Source: Copromyces sp. CBS 386.78 (Eukaryota; Ascomycota; Sordariomycetes; Sordariales; Sordariaceae). From it: a stretch of DNA of 64,000 nt. The notes below the pieces were generated by a model. That model made no database searches. It was given only the letters and a program-made list of their open reading frames with translations, and had not been told where the DNA came from. The position numbers and the translations under genes are program-made. Every line of letters begins with the position of its first letter. Position 1 is the first letter of the stretch. This document shows, one piece after another, positions 9,830 through 20,335 of the stretch. The stretch covers positions 62,001 to 126,000 of the forward strand of contig MU839122.1 of assembly GCA_030685235.1 (NCBI GenBank), written 5' to 3'.

Positions 9830-11019
9830 ATGAACGGCGGCAAAAGACCCCATGGAGAAGACGGCCACGAAAGTGGTGATCGGTCGACAATAAAGCGCCG
9901 AAAGACAAGCGTCAAAGGCGATGCGGTCTTAATATACGAAGACATGGAGAACCCTGTTGAGCAGGACGAGAGTAACAACGACAACGTCAACAACGACAAC
10001 GTCAACAACGACAACGTCAACAACGACAACGTCAACAACGACAACGTCAACAACGACGAAGACGTAAGAGCCTCCCTTCATCATCCGTGTTGTACACTCC
10101 CGTCCTTTCCCCATTATCAAGGTCTAGTATGAACATCCGCAAAATTGAATTTCAAACTGATGTTCCAACCGAAAAGCAGCAAGAGGATGACTCCTCTCAA
10201 ACGCCGTCTCCTTCCCCCTCCTCCCCCTCCTCCTCCTCCTCCTCCTCCTCCTCCGGTTCCTCTACTCCCGGCCTTCCCTTCGAGGGCGCCATTTCTCCCG
10301 AGTTTCCTTGGAGCGACCCCGAACCGTTCCTTCCCGCCACCTTCTGTTTTCTGGAGCCTCTGCCTCCTCTCCCCGGAGAGCGACGAAGTGGTTATAGTGC
10401 GCCTCCACCTTCGCCCGAGATGCACCCGCAGCAACAGCAGCAGCAGCAGCAGCAGCAACAACTGCTCCAGGGACAGCAACAGCTCGAGCCCGAGCCGGAG
10501 TCGGACTGGGAGTTGTCGGAGCAGGATTTGGAGTTGTTGTTTGGGTCAGAGCCGGAGTCGGACTGGGAGTTGTCGGAGCAGGATTTGGAGTTGTTGTTTG
10601 GGTCAGAGCCGGGCTTCGAGTCAGAGTCGGGGTCTGAGCAAGAGCCGGAGGTGGAGCAGGAGCCGGACACGAACGTGGACATGGTGCCAGCCATGAATGA
10701 CCCCCAGCCGCCCCAAGGGGAGGACGTGGGAGGCCCAGGTCAAGTGGATGTTCCTTTGCCTGCTCCGCCAGCTCCTCCACAAGTGAACCACCACCAGGCA
10801 CATTTCCCCAACCCACAGAGCCTACCAACACCGCTCTACCCCGAGGCCGGCGATGACGACGATGACAGTGGTGGTGGTGGTGGTAGTAGTGGTAATAATA
10901 ACAACGACAACGATAATCATCTACCGACGGTGGCACAGATAGACCAACTTCTTGCGGACCTTGAGGCGGTCATCGAACTTGTTCTGGTGCAAGCTTTGAT
11001 TGTTGGAGAATTTTGTTGA
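9830..11019 (+). CDS. Low-complexity acidic protein, probable nuclear
   Basis: The proposed model has exons 9830-10063 and 10180-11019 with a 116 bp intron (donor GTAAGA, branch-like CTGAT, acceptor GCAG), giving 357 residues. No known domain is visible. The N-terminus has a basic KRRKTSVK stretch that could act as a nuclear signal. It is followed by five copies of NNDNV from a 15 bp tandem repeat, then S/P-rich and poly-Gln segments. An acidic unit, PESDWELSEQDLELLFGS, is present twice in tandem from a 57 bp duplication. The C-terminus has DDDDD and N-rich runs and ends with a hydrophobic LVLVQALIVGEF. The start was chosen at AACAATGAACGG. Other acceptors are possible, including a 3 bp shift to 10177, and the second exon could belong to a separate gene starting at ATG 10130. 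No function is assigned. Confidence 0.5.
9974..10048. repeat. Five tandem 15 bp units coding NNDNV
   Basis: The unit AACAACGACAACGTC is repeated five times without error, followed by a partial unit. It lies in frame inside the first exon of the acidic protein. Confidence 0.95.
10492..10605. repeat. 57 bp tandem duplication, in frame
   Basis: Two head-to-tail 57 bp copies (10492-10548 and 10549-10605) appear identical and add one 19-residue acidic unit to the protein. The lack of divergence suggests a recent slippage or unequal exchange event. Confidence 0.9.
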
Positions 11020-11989
11020 ACAATAACCCTGACTAACTCTGGTGGTCTGGTTTCGTTTGTTCGATCGTCCATCGTCAATCTTTCTTTCTTTCTTTTTTTT
11101 CTCTTTCTTTTTTTTTTTTCTCTCTCAACTGTTTGGGCGAGAGAAAAGGATCGAGGAGGAGGAGGAGGTCGTGTGGCTGGATGGATGGATGGATGAATAG
11201 ATGGGAAACTGGGATCATGAGCGCGGGCCGCTGTGGCTATTATTGATTGGCGTTGTTGGTTCCATCATCATCTTTTGTTTGCCGCTTTTCAGTTCAGTTT
11301 CGCTTTTCCTTTGGGTTTCTTTGGTGGAAGTTCTATATCTACCTCTCTCTATCTCTCTTGGACCAGATCTTGAATCACTCACTCACTCTAGGTTGGATAA
11401 CTTTGTTGCCCGATGCTCGGTGGGAATCATGGCTGGTGAGTTTGTATGTTACGGAATGCTGGGCTGGATCATTCATTATCTGAAAAAAAATTGTTTTTTT
11501 ATGTTCTCCTGCCTTTTTTCTTTTTCTTTTATTTCTTGTTTAGTCAAATCCGGATTTGCTCGTCTGGAACAGATCAGTTCCTGCCCGTCTGCAACAAATC
11601 AATTGTTGTCTGTCTACAGATAAATTAGTTTCTGCCCGTCCTGATAGACACGGCAAATCAGACACTGCCTGTACAATATACACAAATGACTTTTAGCTTC
11701 CATGTATGTTAAGTTTCCCGCTTCCAGCCGCCTGGCTCAAAATATGAGAGAAGAAGGTGGTGAAAAGAGATGGATGAATGAAAAGATGGAAATGAGAGCA
11801 TGACAAGATATGGAAATACGGAGGTTTTGATAAGGAGGAAAGCGGAATGGACGGTCCAAGTCGCCCAGAAGGAATAATAGAACCACAGTGTTCTCAACCT
11901 CTCCCAAGAACCCTAGAGGTGAGTACATATTGAGACCTGCTCCGTGACTCTGGATGATGTTCGAGAAACCTCGGTCCATACCTACCTTA
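11020..11989. other. Non-coding 3' flank up to element B
   Basis: It begins with pyrimidine runs (11080-11125) and GGAT repeats downstream of the acidic-protein stop. Open frames are short, with no domain. There is no RNA gene I recognise. Confidence 0.45.
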
Positions 11990-12345
11990 AGTTGCGTTCG
12001 GTCGCCCAGTATGCCAGTAACAGTAAGGAAGTTTATATGGCAGTAAGCAACAGCATACTGCCGTGATTTTTGCGTTCGGCTGTTTTCCAGTAAAAATCTG
12101 CAAGTTGATGTAGGTCGCTGCACTTCCCCCAACTCCCCCAATGGCCTGCATCTGACCAATCAGAAGGCGAGAAATTGTTGGAGATCTTACTGCTTTCTTC
12201 GCTTTTATACTGCTTCAAACCCTATATTTATACCAGTATAAAAGCACTGCATTACTGTTGCATTACTATTGATGGCCTACAGCAAAATCGCTATACAGTA
12301 ATGCAACCTCTACGATACTGGCATACTGGGCGACCGAACGCAAAT
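11990..12345. mobile_element. MITE-like element B, TTA duplications (356 bp)
   Basis: The ends are 30 bp inverted repeats with one mismatch: the left begins AGTTGCGTTCGGTCGCCC at 11990, and the reverse complement of the right begins ATTTGCGTTCGGTCGCCC at 12345. TTA flanks both sides (11987-11989 and 12346-12348). No coding frame lies inside. The interior is rich in CAGTAA/TTACTG motifs and holds a second TTTTTGCGTTCGG copy near 12067. The TTA duplications and GTTCG-containing ends match PIF/Harbinger-type MITEs. It lies 195 bp upstream of the 5S rRNA gene. Confidence 0.8.
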
Positions 12346-12540
12346 TTAGGTTTGGCCAATGCTTTCATTTGACTCGCGGACTGGATTTGCCCATTTGAGT
12401 TGATGGGATTTGACTGAAGCGTACCTTATCTGAGCTACCCGACAATGGCATGGAAAGAAAATATACCATTTGCTGGATTTCGACGTCGCGCCCTCTTTCT
12501 CTAGCTTGGTGTATAGCCTCCGTGTCTCACCAGCATAATC
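12346..12540 (+). promoter_or_regulatory. 5' flank of the 5S gene with TATA at -29
   Basis: TATA occupies 12512-12515, exactly -29 to -26 relative to the 5S start at 12541. That is the position of the upstream TATA element known to be required for Neurospora 5S transcription by RNA polymerase III. The rest of this flank has no other obvious signal. Confidence 0.75.
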
Positions 12541-12659
12541 ACATACGACCATACCCACTGGAAAACTCGGGATCCCGTCCGCTCTCCCATAGATAAGCCA
12601 GTGAGGGCCAGACTAGTAGTTGGGTCGGTGACGACCAGCGAATCCCTGGTGTTGTATGT
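12541..12659 (+). rRNA. 5S ribosomal RNA, dispersed single gene
   Basis: The sequence starts ACATACGACCATA and ends GTTGTATGT, which pair as the terminal helix (ACATAC with GTATGT). Internal hallmarks of fungal 5S RNA are present: GATCCCGTCCGCTC, TAAGCCAG, AGTAGTTGGGT and GACCAGCGAATCCC. CCCACTGG pairs with CCAGTGAGGG to form helices II/III. The length is about 119 nt and a T run follows directly (12659-12664) as the polymerase III terminator. Solitary 5S genes scattered through the genome, in several sequence variants, are typical of Neurospora. CCCACTGG/CCAGTGAGGG pairing is intact, so the copy looks functional. Confidence 0.95.
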
Positions 12660-12664
12660 TTTTT
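12659..12664 (+). terminator. Poly-T terminator of the 5S gene
   Basis: Six T residues directly follow the 5S 3' end, the standard polymerase III stop. A much longer run of 45 T lies about 80 bp further on (12741-12785). Confidence 0.8.
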
Positions 12665-12737
12665 GGGGAACCTTTTTGCAATTTGTTTTGCTAGGTCTCA
12701 ACTCATCCTGTTTCGGAGACTTTTTAACTTTCTGGGA

Positions 12738-12740
<3 letters not shown>

Positions 12741-12785
<45 letters not shown>
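12741..12785. repeat. Poly(T) tract of 45 bases
   Basis: An uninterrupted run of 45 T residues on the plus strand. It is a homopolymer, so its true length is uncertain in any assembly. It lies 80 bp downstream of the 5S gene and has no target duplications that I can see. Confidence 0.9.
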
Positions 12786-12786
<1 letters not shown>

Positions 12787-13779
12787 GGTGGGGAGTGGAA
12801 TCAGATGGAGTGAACGAACTGCGTGATTGGCGATCGGGTCGGGCTATGTACCTGGTGGAGATATGAAGGGTCTTTTTGGTGATGTGGAGATTGTGATGGT
12901 GACGAAGCTGGGTGGATGTTTGGTGAGGATGCGTCTGGAATTCTGGATGGTTGATATTTTGGCACTTGACACTTGGCGGTTGACGCCGAGTGTTGGGTTT
13001 GGTGATGGTAGTTTTGATTGAGTGTGGTGGTTTCTTTTTACTGCGTTCAAGTCCGATCACCTACGACGACAATGTGCTGATGGCCTCTTATCAGCATCTG
13101 TGATATGAGACAGCCGTCAGACGTCTCCAATGAAGGAAGGGATTTTCGTTGTTTTGACATTTTTCATGAGCGAAACTTTCATGCTGAATAGCTCCGATAT
13201 CGTCATTCCCGGCGGATGGACCCATCGTTCGTCTCAACTTCACCCGAACTTTCGAAGTGAGCTTCTTCGCACGTTACACCTTGAAAACATCACCCTACGA
13301 TCAAATGTCTGCCTTTACTAAATGTTTGTATCCGTCCGGATCGTGTAGTTGACGATCCGATTCATCGTACACCGTGATGATGTATGCGTCTTCTCAGCTC
13401 GACTTCGAGTTTTTGACAGCTGAGGCATTTGAGAGGCGGTAAAGGCTGCACATCACTTGAATCCGCAAAAGTATGCAAACCACTGCACGAAGCATGCATA
13501 CACATGATTCGTAGCGTGCGGCTGCACCAAGTCCACGTGGGCTGGACTCTTGAAAACTCTCGCTCCGAGTCATCTTTCTTGATTCGAAAAGCAGCGAACC
13601 CTGGGGTATGAGTTCTGAGATTTTGGTGGGTAATCTAGAAAACTTTTGCAAAAGAAACAAATTCTCCGTTTGGCTTGATAGAAACTGAATTGAGATGAGT
13701 CGAAAGAAAAACAAGAAGGCGGACAATTTGAAAATTGCAAACAAGAGGATGGTGAAAGAAGAAGGGGCTTTGCCATGTA
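12786..13779. other. Non-coding stretch between 5S gene and element C
   Basis: No open frame above about 120 codons, no domain, no RNA signature. A G/T-rich patch (12840-13030) follows the poly(T) run. Confidence 0.45.
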
Positions 13780-14059
13780 CAATCTAATACTGGTTTGTTT
13801 GTTAATTCGAGACCTCGAGTCAACTTCCTTAGGCGTTTTGACATGTTGATGATTCGTTTCGTTCAATAATCAAGGCGTATCTTACCTTGCATATATTGTT
13901 TTGGGGAGTTTGATATGCGATATTCTTTTTCATTAGAGCCCTTTTGAACCATACAGAGACATTTGTGTCTATGCTTGTGAGGGGTTGAGAACAATTTAAG
14001 AGAGATCTCGTCCAGTAGACCAGGCGTACCGAGCTAACAAACAAACCAGTATTAGATTG
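13780..14059. mobile_element. MITE-like element C, TA-flanked (280 bp)
   Basis: The left end begins CAATCTAATACTGGTTTG and the right end is its exact reverse complement. The perfect inverted repeat is 25 bp, or 29 bp when the flanking TGTA/TACA is counted (13776-13804 and 14035-14063). TA lies on both sides (13778-13779, 14060-14061), the target duplication of Tc1/mariner-type elements. The interior carries no transposase frame. Superfamily is inferred from the TA only. Confidence 0.75.
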
Positions 14060-17000
14060 TACAACTAAACGGTAAAGTGCGTCCCCCAACAAGCAGAACT
14101 GCAAGCAAGTGGAGGTCAACCCGATACACCAAGGACGCACAGGCTCACACAAGTGAGAGGACAAGAGCTCACAAAGCTCACAAAGGTGGGCCGCAAAGGA
14201 GGGACGGAGTAACCCGTTACCCGTCGCTGTGTTTGTGTGTCTATTGTGAAGCGTGTAATAAATGAGTGTTATGCTGTATGATGCTGGTGTTCGCAGCTAG
14301 ATGACGGAGATGGGAAATGAGGATGGTGGTACACAGGGGCAAAGGGCCGGGATTGCTTGTGTTACTACTTGGTGAAGAATGGGTTGATGACTGTATCTTG
14401 GTTGAGGTGAGTTTCTTGAGATGTGGTTCGGTTCGGCATTGCATTGCAACTGCAGCCCCAGAATGCAAAAGGGTAGGTAGAGATCCCGCTCAGGACGATA
14501 TGTGCAGTGCGGTTGCGGTTCTTCGGTAGTGTCCGCGTCCTCGACTACATACTATCGCGAGGTGGTTGGGAGTTTCTTTCCATCTTCTCTTTTCTTCTTT
14601 TTTGTTCAGGCTGTGCAGACTGCAGGGTAAAACCTTTTCTTTTTTTGCTGCAGTGGAGTACGGACTATCTTGTGAATGATGGTTCATGAGATTTTAAAAC
14701 TCTCGCCGTCATGAGCATCCGGTAAAGAGACAATTGCCTTGACGATGTCCCCGTCCTTGTTGCTCAGACTGGGACTCGGACGAAGATCGTGGGCGACGTG
14801 GTGCATGCACAGAGGCAATGGTGGCCAGCGTGTCTCACCGAAAAGTCGGCACTAAAAAGAGCTTGATTCCCTCTCGTTGCTTTTTTTTTTTCGAGTCCAG
14901 ATGTCTGGTGGTGAGGTTGGTGAGGCCTCTGTAACCTCTCTGTCTCTTGTGGGTGTCTTCAGGCTGTATCTCTGGGCTGAAGAAGTCAAGCGGGACGCGA
15001 GTGACCACGTTCAGCGGGGACGATGCGGCAAAGGGCTCCACACTTCAGCTGTCGATGGTTTTTTGTTGCTCAAGGCGGAGCAATCCCCAGCCTTTCTGTC
15101 TTGTTGTCGCTAGTCTGTGATTTCGGAGATGGGCGAGTCATGGTTTGAATCAGGGCCCATCGCGATTCAGAAAAAAAAATAACCTCCTCCCGTTCATGCG
15201 AACGACAGAGTTGGGAATGGCAGCCGACAACGACGACACTTGCTCGTCAACAGAGCAGGCAGGCAGGTTCGAACAGAGCAGAAGATTTGGGTGGTGCTCA
15301 TGACATCAGTCCACTCTCCAGTTCCATTCTTGGCACGTCTCCACTTGATGATGCGGGATGCACCGCTAGCACGTCGCCAAATCGGCATGGATCGAGCTTA
15401 AACCGAAAGTGAGTGCTGACGGGCGCCGCCGCAGGTACCAATCCTTCCCGTCATCTGATATTTCCAACGACATGTGTAAACAAACATGCTCCTCCAAACC
15501 GCCTAGAAACTATCGAGAAAGTAAAACCAGCCCTCTGGGACTTTTGGTTCCCGTCGTGGTCAAGTGGGGGAAGAGGAGGGGAGATCAGAAAAAAAATGCC
15601 CCACTGCCCACTGTTTCCATTGGTCCACCCTGCCCGCAGGCCAAGCGACGACAAGCGACAGACGACGAGCGAATCCAGGGTTTCAGATAAATCTTGACTG
15701 ATTGACCAATCGGACATTGCCATATTCCTTGCCCAGCATCGAGCTAGCACTGGCCAGAGCCCTAGACCGGCCCTAGTGTAGAGATCTCTCCACAGAGCAA
15801 CATCATCGACACAAGCTCCACTGACAACACCGCGTTTTCCCCAACTGAAATCCACAAGAAGCCATTCCCAGTTTTACGAGAGATCATCATCAAGAAGAAA
15901 AGAGTTCTTCAACCAGACGTCGTCGGGAGGTGGGCTTCCGAAAGGCTGGACAGATAGGGTACGAAAAGCACCGTACGATCGGGCAGCGGCCTTTGAAAAT
16001 CTGGGCTTGGCTGCTTGGCACCGAGGAAACCCAGCCTCTTCCGTCACAGCAGCATCTCTTGCTTGCTTCCATGCTTCCATCCAGCACTCAGCCAGTGAGA
16101 ACGGCCACGGCAGTCTGGTGGCAGGTTTTATTGTCCAAATCTCACCAATCCGCTGTGTACCACCGCAAATGGCCGGTTTTTTGAAACACGGGAGCGACCT
16201 TGCTCTGCTCTGAGAGATACGAACAGATGGTGATTGTTGCTTCATCTCATCATCTCCAACTTGCCTGTTGCCTGCCGAGAGTTGTTGGTGATTTGATGAA
16301 TGATTAACCGGGACGTTTGCCATGACATCCCAACCCCAACTTTTGTTTTTGGTTGCTAGGTATCCAACCTCAGGAACAGGAACAGAAACATGGCATCCCT
16401 TAGTTCTAGTTCCTGGCTCGCCAGGCACAGCACATACCGCACAGCAGCCATAACCCAGAAAGCAAAGAAGAAGAAAAAAAGGCAAATAGGTCACAGCGCA
16501 TATGGTGGCAGGGAGATGAGGTAGGTACCGCACCAGCTGTGTGCCTCTGCCAGCTAAGCTTCCAGTTGCAGTGCATAATGTGGCTTGCTTTTTTTGGCCG
16601 CCCTTTTTCTTTTCTCTTTTCTTTTTCCTCCTTTCAGTTCCTTGCAACATGGAAGAGACTGGCCCTGGCCTTGACGAGCCTGCCCTGGACGACCTGACAC
16701 CCGGACCTGGGCCCTGCAAGCAACGTCACTCGGTCACCTTTGCTAGACCAGCTCGACCAGCTGTGAGCTAGCTGCTAGTGGTCGCAATCACTGTTTGCGA
16801 CCGAGATACAAACTGAATCTAGGCTCGTCCTTGATGTTGTTCGGGACAAAAAAGAACAGGGCTGGTGGCTGGTGGTGGTAGTGTCAATGATGATATCGGG
16901 CATCGTTTGTCTTTGTTTTTCGTACTGGGTGATGAAATGGATCTGGGCAGCGAGATCTGAGAGGTCCCAAACAAAGGGTCTGATTTCCTGGAGAGTGCCG

Positions 17001-17652
17001 CGACCACGGTCTACCAAGTACTTTGTACCAGCCAACTGGAAACCGGGGTCCCAGCTGGTGGTGAATGGTTTGTGAATGGTGCTTGCTGGACGTCGTAGCA
17101 CCCTGGTTGCATCCGGACAACGATGGAGTCGCTCGCTGCTCTCTGATGGAGACGACGGCGGGATGACAACACCAAGATCAGACTCCACTTTTTGTTTGGT
17201 GGGACAGCCGAGCAACCTGGTCGACCTGAATGATGGAGACAGACGAAAAGCGCTGTTCGCTGTTTCCTGTTGTGGGCACAAACCGTGGCTGCCCTGGCCC
17301 GTTCCGTCGGCGTCACTCATTTTATAAACAGGAAGGCACGAGGTGCTACACTCCAGTCGAGTCCTTTCCATCCTCCATCTCATCCAGCCTACCCTGCCCA
17401 GCAATTCCTGCGTTTGTCTCACTTCGAAGGACCAGACGACATTTAATTTGCACCACCCTCTTCCCAAATCAGCTCGACCATTCACTCCCCTACTCTCACC
17501 TTTCTCCTGCCCCACCACCAACCAAAAAAACTCGACCGCGACTTCTTGTCTCTTGCTCCTTCCTCACTCACCTTCAACATAATATCTCGGACCTGGTCGT
17601 CAACCACAACACACCTAACCACCAAACCAAGAACATCCCTACATCCATCAAA
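14060..17652. other. Non-coding stretch upstream of the CFEM gene
   Basis: Two minus-strand frames of 281 and 248 codons lie here (15874-16719, 16775-17521), but neither has a domain or supporting splice signals. The second overlaps the CFEM promoter and the start of its pyrimidine-rich leader (about 17340-17650). I regard this as a long regulatory and intergenic region. Nothing else is evident. Confidence 0.45.
17323..17328 (+). promoter_or_regulatory. Possible TATA box of the CFEM gene
   Basis: TATAAA stands 325-330 bp before the start codon, followed by a C/T-rich leader typical of highly expressed fungal genes. This is position and motif only. Confidence 0.35.
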
Positions 17653-18648
17653 ATGAAGGCCTCTACCATCCTCGCTCTTGCCGGCGCTCTCGCCGTCTCT
17701 GCCCAGAGCTTCCCCGACAACTTCCCTAACTGCGGCGTAAGTAGAGCCTCATCATGAACATCCCACGTGGAAAAAAAAAAACCCATGTACTAACCTTGTC
17801 CTTCAGAAAACTTGCGGCAACAACATGTTTGACAAGGCTGGCTCCGAGTTCGACTGCGGCCGTGATGATGCTGCCTGCTTGTGCAAGAACGTCAACTTCG
17901 GCTACGGCGTTCGCGACTGCTCTGCTGCCATTTGCTCCCAGGCCGACGCCGAGACCACCGTCAACTGGGCCAAGAAGTGGTGCGCTGATGCCGGTGTCAC
18001 CATCAACGTTCCTGTAAGTTCACGCCTCCCGCTGGTAATAAGCAGTCCAGTACTAACAGCCACATAGGGCACCGGCGCTGATGGCTCTGCTTCCGCCGTC
18101 ACCACCTCCACCGTGGTCTCCACCGTCACCTCCAACGAGGCCACCAGCACCGTCACCTCCGTGACCACCGTCTCCTCCGGCGGCGCCGGCGCCGGCGGTT
18201 CCGCTAGCTCTGCCTCTGGCGACGCCACCGCCGTCACCACCAGCGAGTTCACCTCCACCTTCACCAGCAGCGATTCCACCATCACCAGCACCGGTACTAC
18301 CACTGTCTCTGGCGTCTCTGGCGTTGCCGGCGCTACCTCTGCCCCCGAGACTACCGTCACCAACCCCATTGTCTCTACTGTCACCACCGACAGCTCCACC
18401 TTCGAGACCACTGTTGGTAGCACCACTTTCACCTCGTCTGTCACCGGGTCCGCCCTCACCTCTGCTCTCCAGAGCCAGGCCTCCAGCTCTTCTTCCGCTG
18501 GTGCTGTAAGTTATTCCCTTCTCTCCGTTTTGAGATCCACTCAGTCAAACAAAAGATACTAACAAACATCCTCCAGGCCCCTCAGCAGACCGCCGCTCCC
18601 ATCGCCGGTTTCTTCGCCGCCGCTGGTCTCGCCGCCATGCTTCTCTAA
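17653..18648 (+). CDS. CFEM-domain GPI-anchored cell-wall protein
   Basis: Four exons (17653-17736, 17807-18013, 18068-18505, 18577-18648) with GTAAGT donors and TACTAAC branch sites give 266 residues. Residues 1-18 are a signal peptide (MKASTILALAGALAVSAQ). The CFEM domain follows, with eight cysteines in the family order: NCG, TCG, FDC, AACLC, RDC, AIC and WC. The DDAAC aspartate sits in the position that contacts haem in CFEM proteins such as Csa2. A Ser/Thr-rich region follows (about 100-240), likely heavily O-glycosylated. The last 20 residues are hydrophobic (APIAGFFAAAGLAAMLL), fitting a GPI-anchor signal. The protein is expected at the outer plasma membrane or wall. CFEM proteins act in haem/iron capture, wall integrity or host interaction; which applies here is unknown. 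The highly biased, C-ending codons suggest strong expression. Confidence 0.93.
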
Positions 18649-19735
18649 GCGCAACGTCAACAAACGTTTTCTTGTGTTGAGCTCGCTCGGACTCAGCTCA
18701 CTCGGACATATTTGACTGACTGACACGATTTGGAATGATGGCTTTTTCGACAACTAACTAATGATATGATGAATGGCGCCGCCAAATCTTTAATGACCTG
18801 GAAAAGTTTGGAGTCGGGCGGTTAGTAGATTCTTTGTACATATACTTTGGGGTTGGTTTTTTTTTTCCTACGCTGCTCGGGAGATGATACCATTGTGATG
18901 GGATATAATCTTGGGACGGATAATGGATGGATGGTTTACTTAATGATTGATGTATGAACCATATCTTCTCATTTTGGCTTACTGCACTGCGGTCGGTAGC
19001 TGGATGATGATGATGAAGGAAAGGCTAAAGGTAGATGGTTAAAGAATAACATCTTACACAATCCTTGGCACTGTTCCCTTCTGAGAGTTTGCTGGACTTG
19101 ATGAAGAAACATCACTTTGGTGACAGGAGCTCTTTTGTTTCTTGCCTACTCAAGGTTAGCACTATTGTCCACGAGCAAGAACATAAAACGAAAAACGAAA
19201 GCGCAAGTCAGTCCGCCATTCTGCAGCTCGACCTATCTGTTCCTGTCAACATTGCGACTGACTGGACGGGAGTTGGCGGCCGTCAAAAAGTCTTTGCGTG
19301 GCCAGATTCACCTTCTTCTTTCTCCTGTTGACATTCGACTGCCGACGTTTCGTTCCGTCAAGGTTCAATACATCAGCCACATCCTTCAGTTCCCTTCTCA
19401 TCAACGCCTCCCGCCCAAGCTTCACTTTTTCCCACCTTCATTCAATGTCACTATCAACACACCCTCTGAGCCCTCCGTGACGTGTAAATCCAGCCCGGTC
19501 GGTTACTGACGACAAACGATCCTTGATCTCGGACCGATCATAGAATCATCATATCTGTTAAGCCTTTCATAATGGAAGAAGAAGACAAAAGCCGGTCCAA
19601 GTCAGGTCTCCCTCCCGACCACCATGAGCAGCATCCAGTCCGTCCGTCCATGTTCACTAATTGCTCGATAATTACAGCAAGAATGATTAACACGGGCAGC
19701 GCCGTGAGTAACGAGTAATCTATATAACACTAATT

Positions 19736-19764
19736 ACAACAACAACAACAACAACAACAACAAA
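19736..19764. repeat. (AAC)n microsatellite
   Basis: About nine AAC units. Confidence 0.9.
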
Positions 19765-19964
19765 GAGACCGAAGGATAACTTTTTCTAGTAGTATGTAGG
19801 TAAGGTAGTTTCATACAAGCCATAACATCGTGAAGACCGCCCCGTCCTTTTCTCCTTTTTTTGTTTTTTTTTTCCTTCCTTGCCACTCTCGCAGTCTTTT
19901 GCTGCTCTCTGTTCAAGCTCAAGCATTTTCAGCAGCATAGCTCTTCAACCTCCGCGCAGACTCT

Positions 19965-19995
19965 AAACAAAACAAAACAAAACAAAACAAAACAC
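19965..19995. repeat. (AAAAC)n microsatellite
   Basis: About six AAAAC units. Confidence 0.9.
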
Positions 19996-20335
19996 CGGTT
20001 CGTAACCTGACCTCACCTCGATCGAGTACCTCATCAGATAGATAGATAGAGGCATCCTGAGTGAGTGAGTGAGTGAGCTAGACAAGACAGCCAGCACCGG
20101 AGACTGGAACCGAGGTCAGCAGAGAGAGAGAGAGGATTACGTGAGATCAGGGACGTGTCTCAGTGGCCTAAACTCTAAACTCTTGAAAGCTCCTCGTCAA
20201 GCGTCTTCTACTTTGTGTCAAGTCCGGTCTGCCCGCGAGCCCCCCAAGCCGCTCCCCATCGCCCCACCCACTCTCTCTCTCAATCTGCTCATCCTCTTCC
20301 GCGTTATTCGTGGAATCCCCCGCTCCGCTATGATG

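Larger units (their letters stand above)
18649..20335. other. Non-coding stretch after the CFEM gene
   Basis: The 3' flanks of two convergent genes, the CFEM gene and the psq-HTH gene. It holds several simple repeats: (AAC)n at 19736-19764, (AAAAC)n at 19965-19995, GATA and GTGA runs at 20035-20077. I see no gene. Confidence 0.5.

Noticed and set aside
12541..12785. 5S gene plus poly(T) as a 5S-derived SINE
   Set aside because: A SINE tail should be poly(A) on the transcribed strand; here the run is T and there are no target duplications.
15260..15290. GGTTCGAACAG, resembling a tRNA B box
   Set aside because: The final CC of the B box is missing and no A box lies upstream.
15874..17521. Two consecutive minus-strand frames of 281 and 248 codons
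   Set aside because: No domain, no start context, and the second overlaps the CFEM promoter and leader. Composition fits chance frames in GC-rich DNA.
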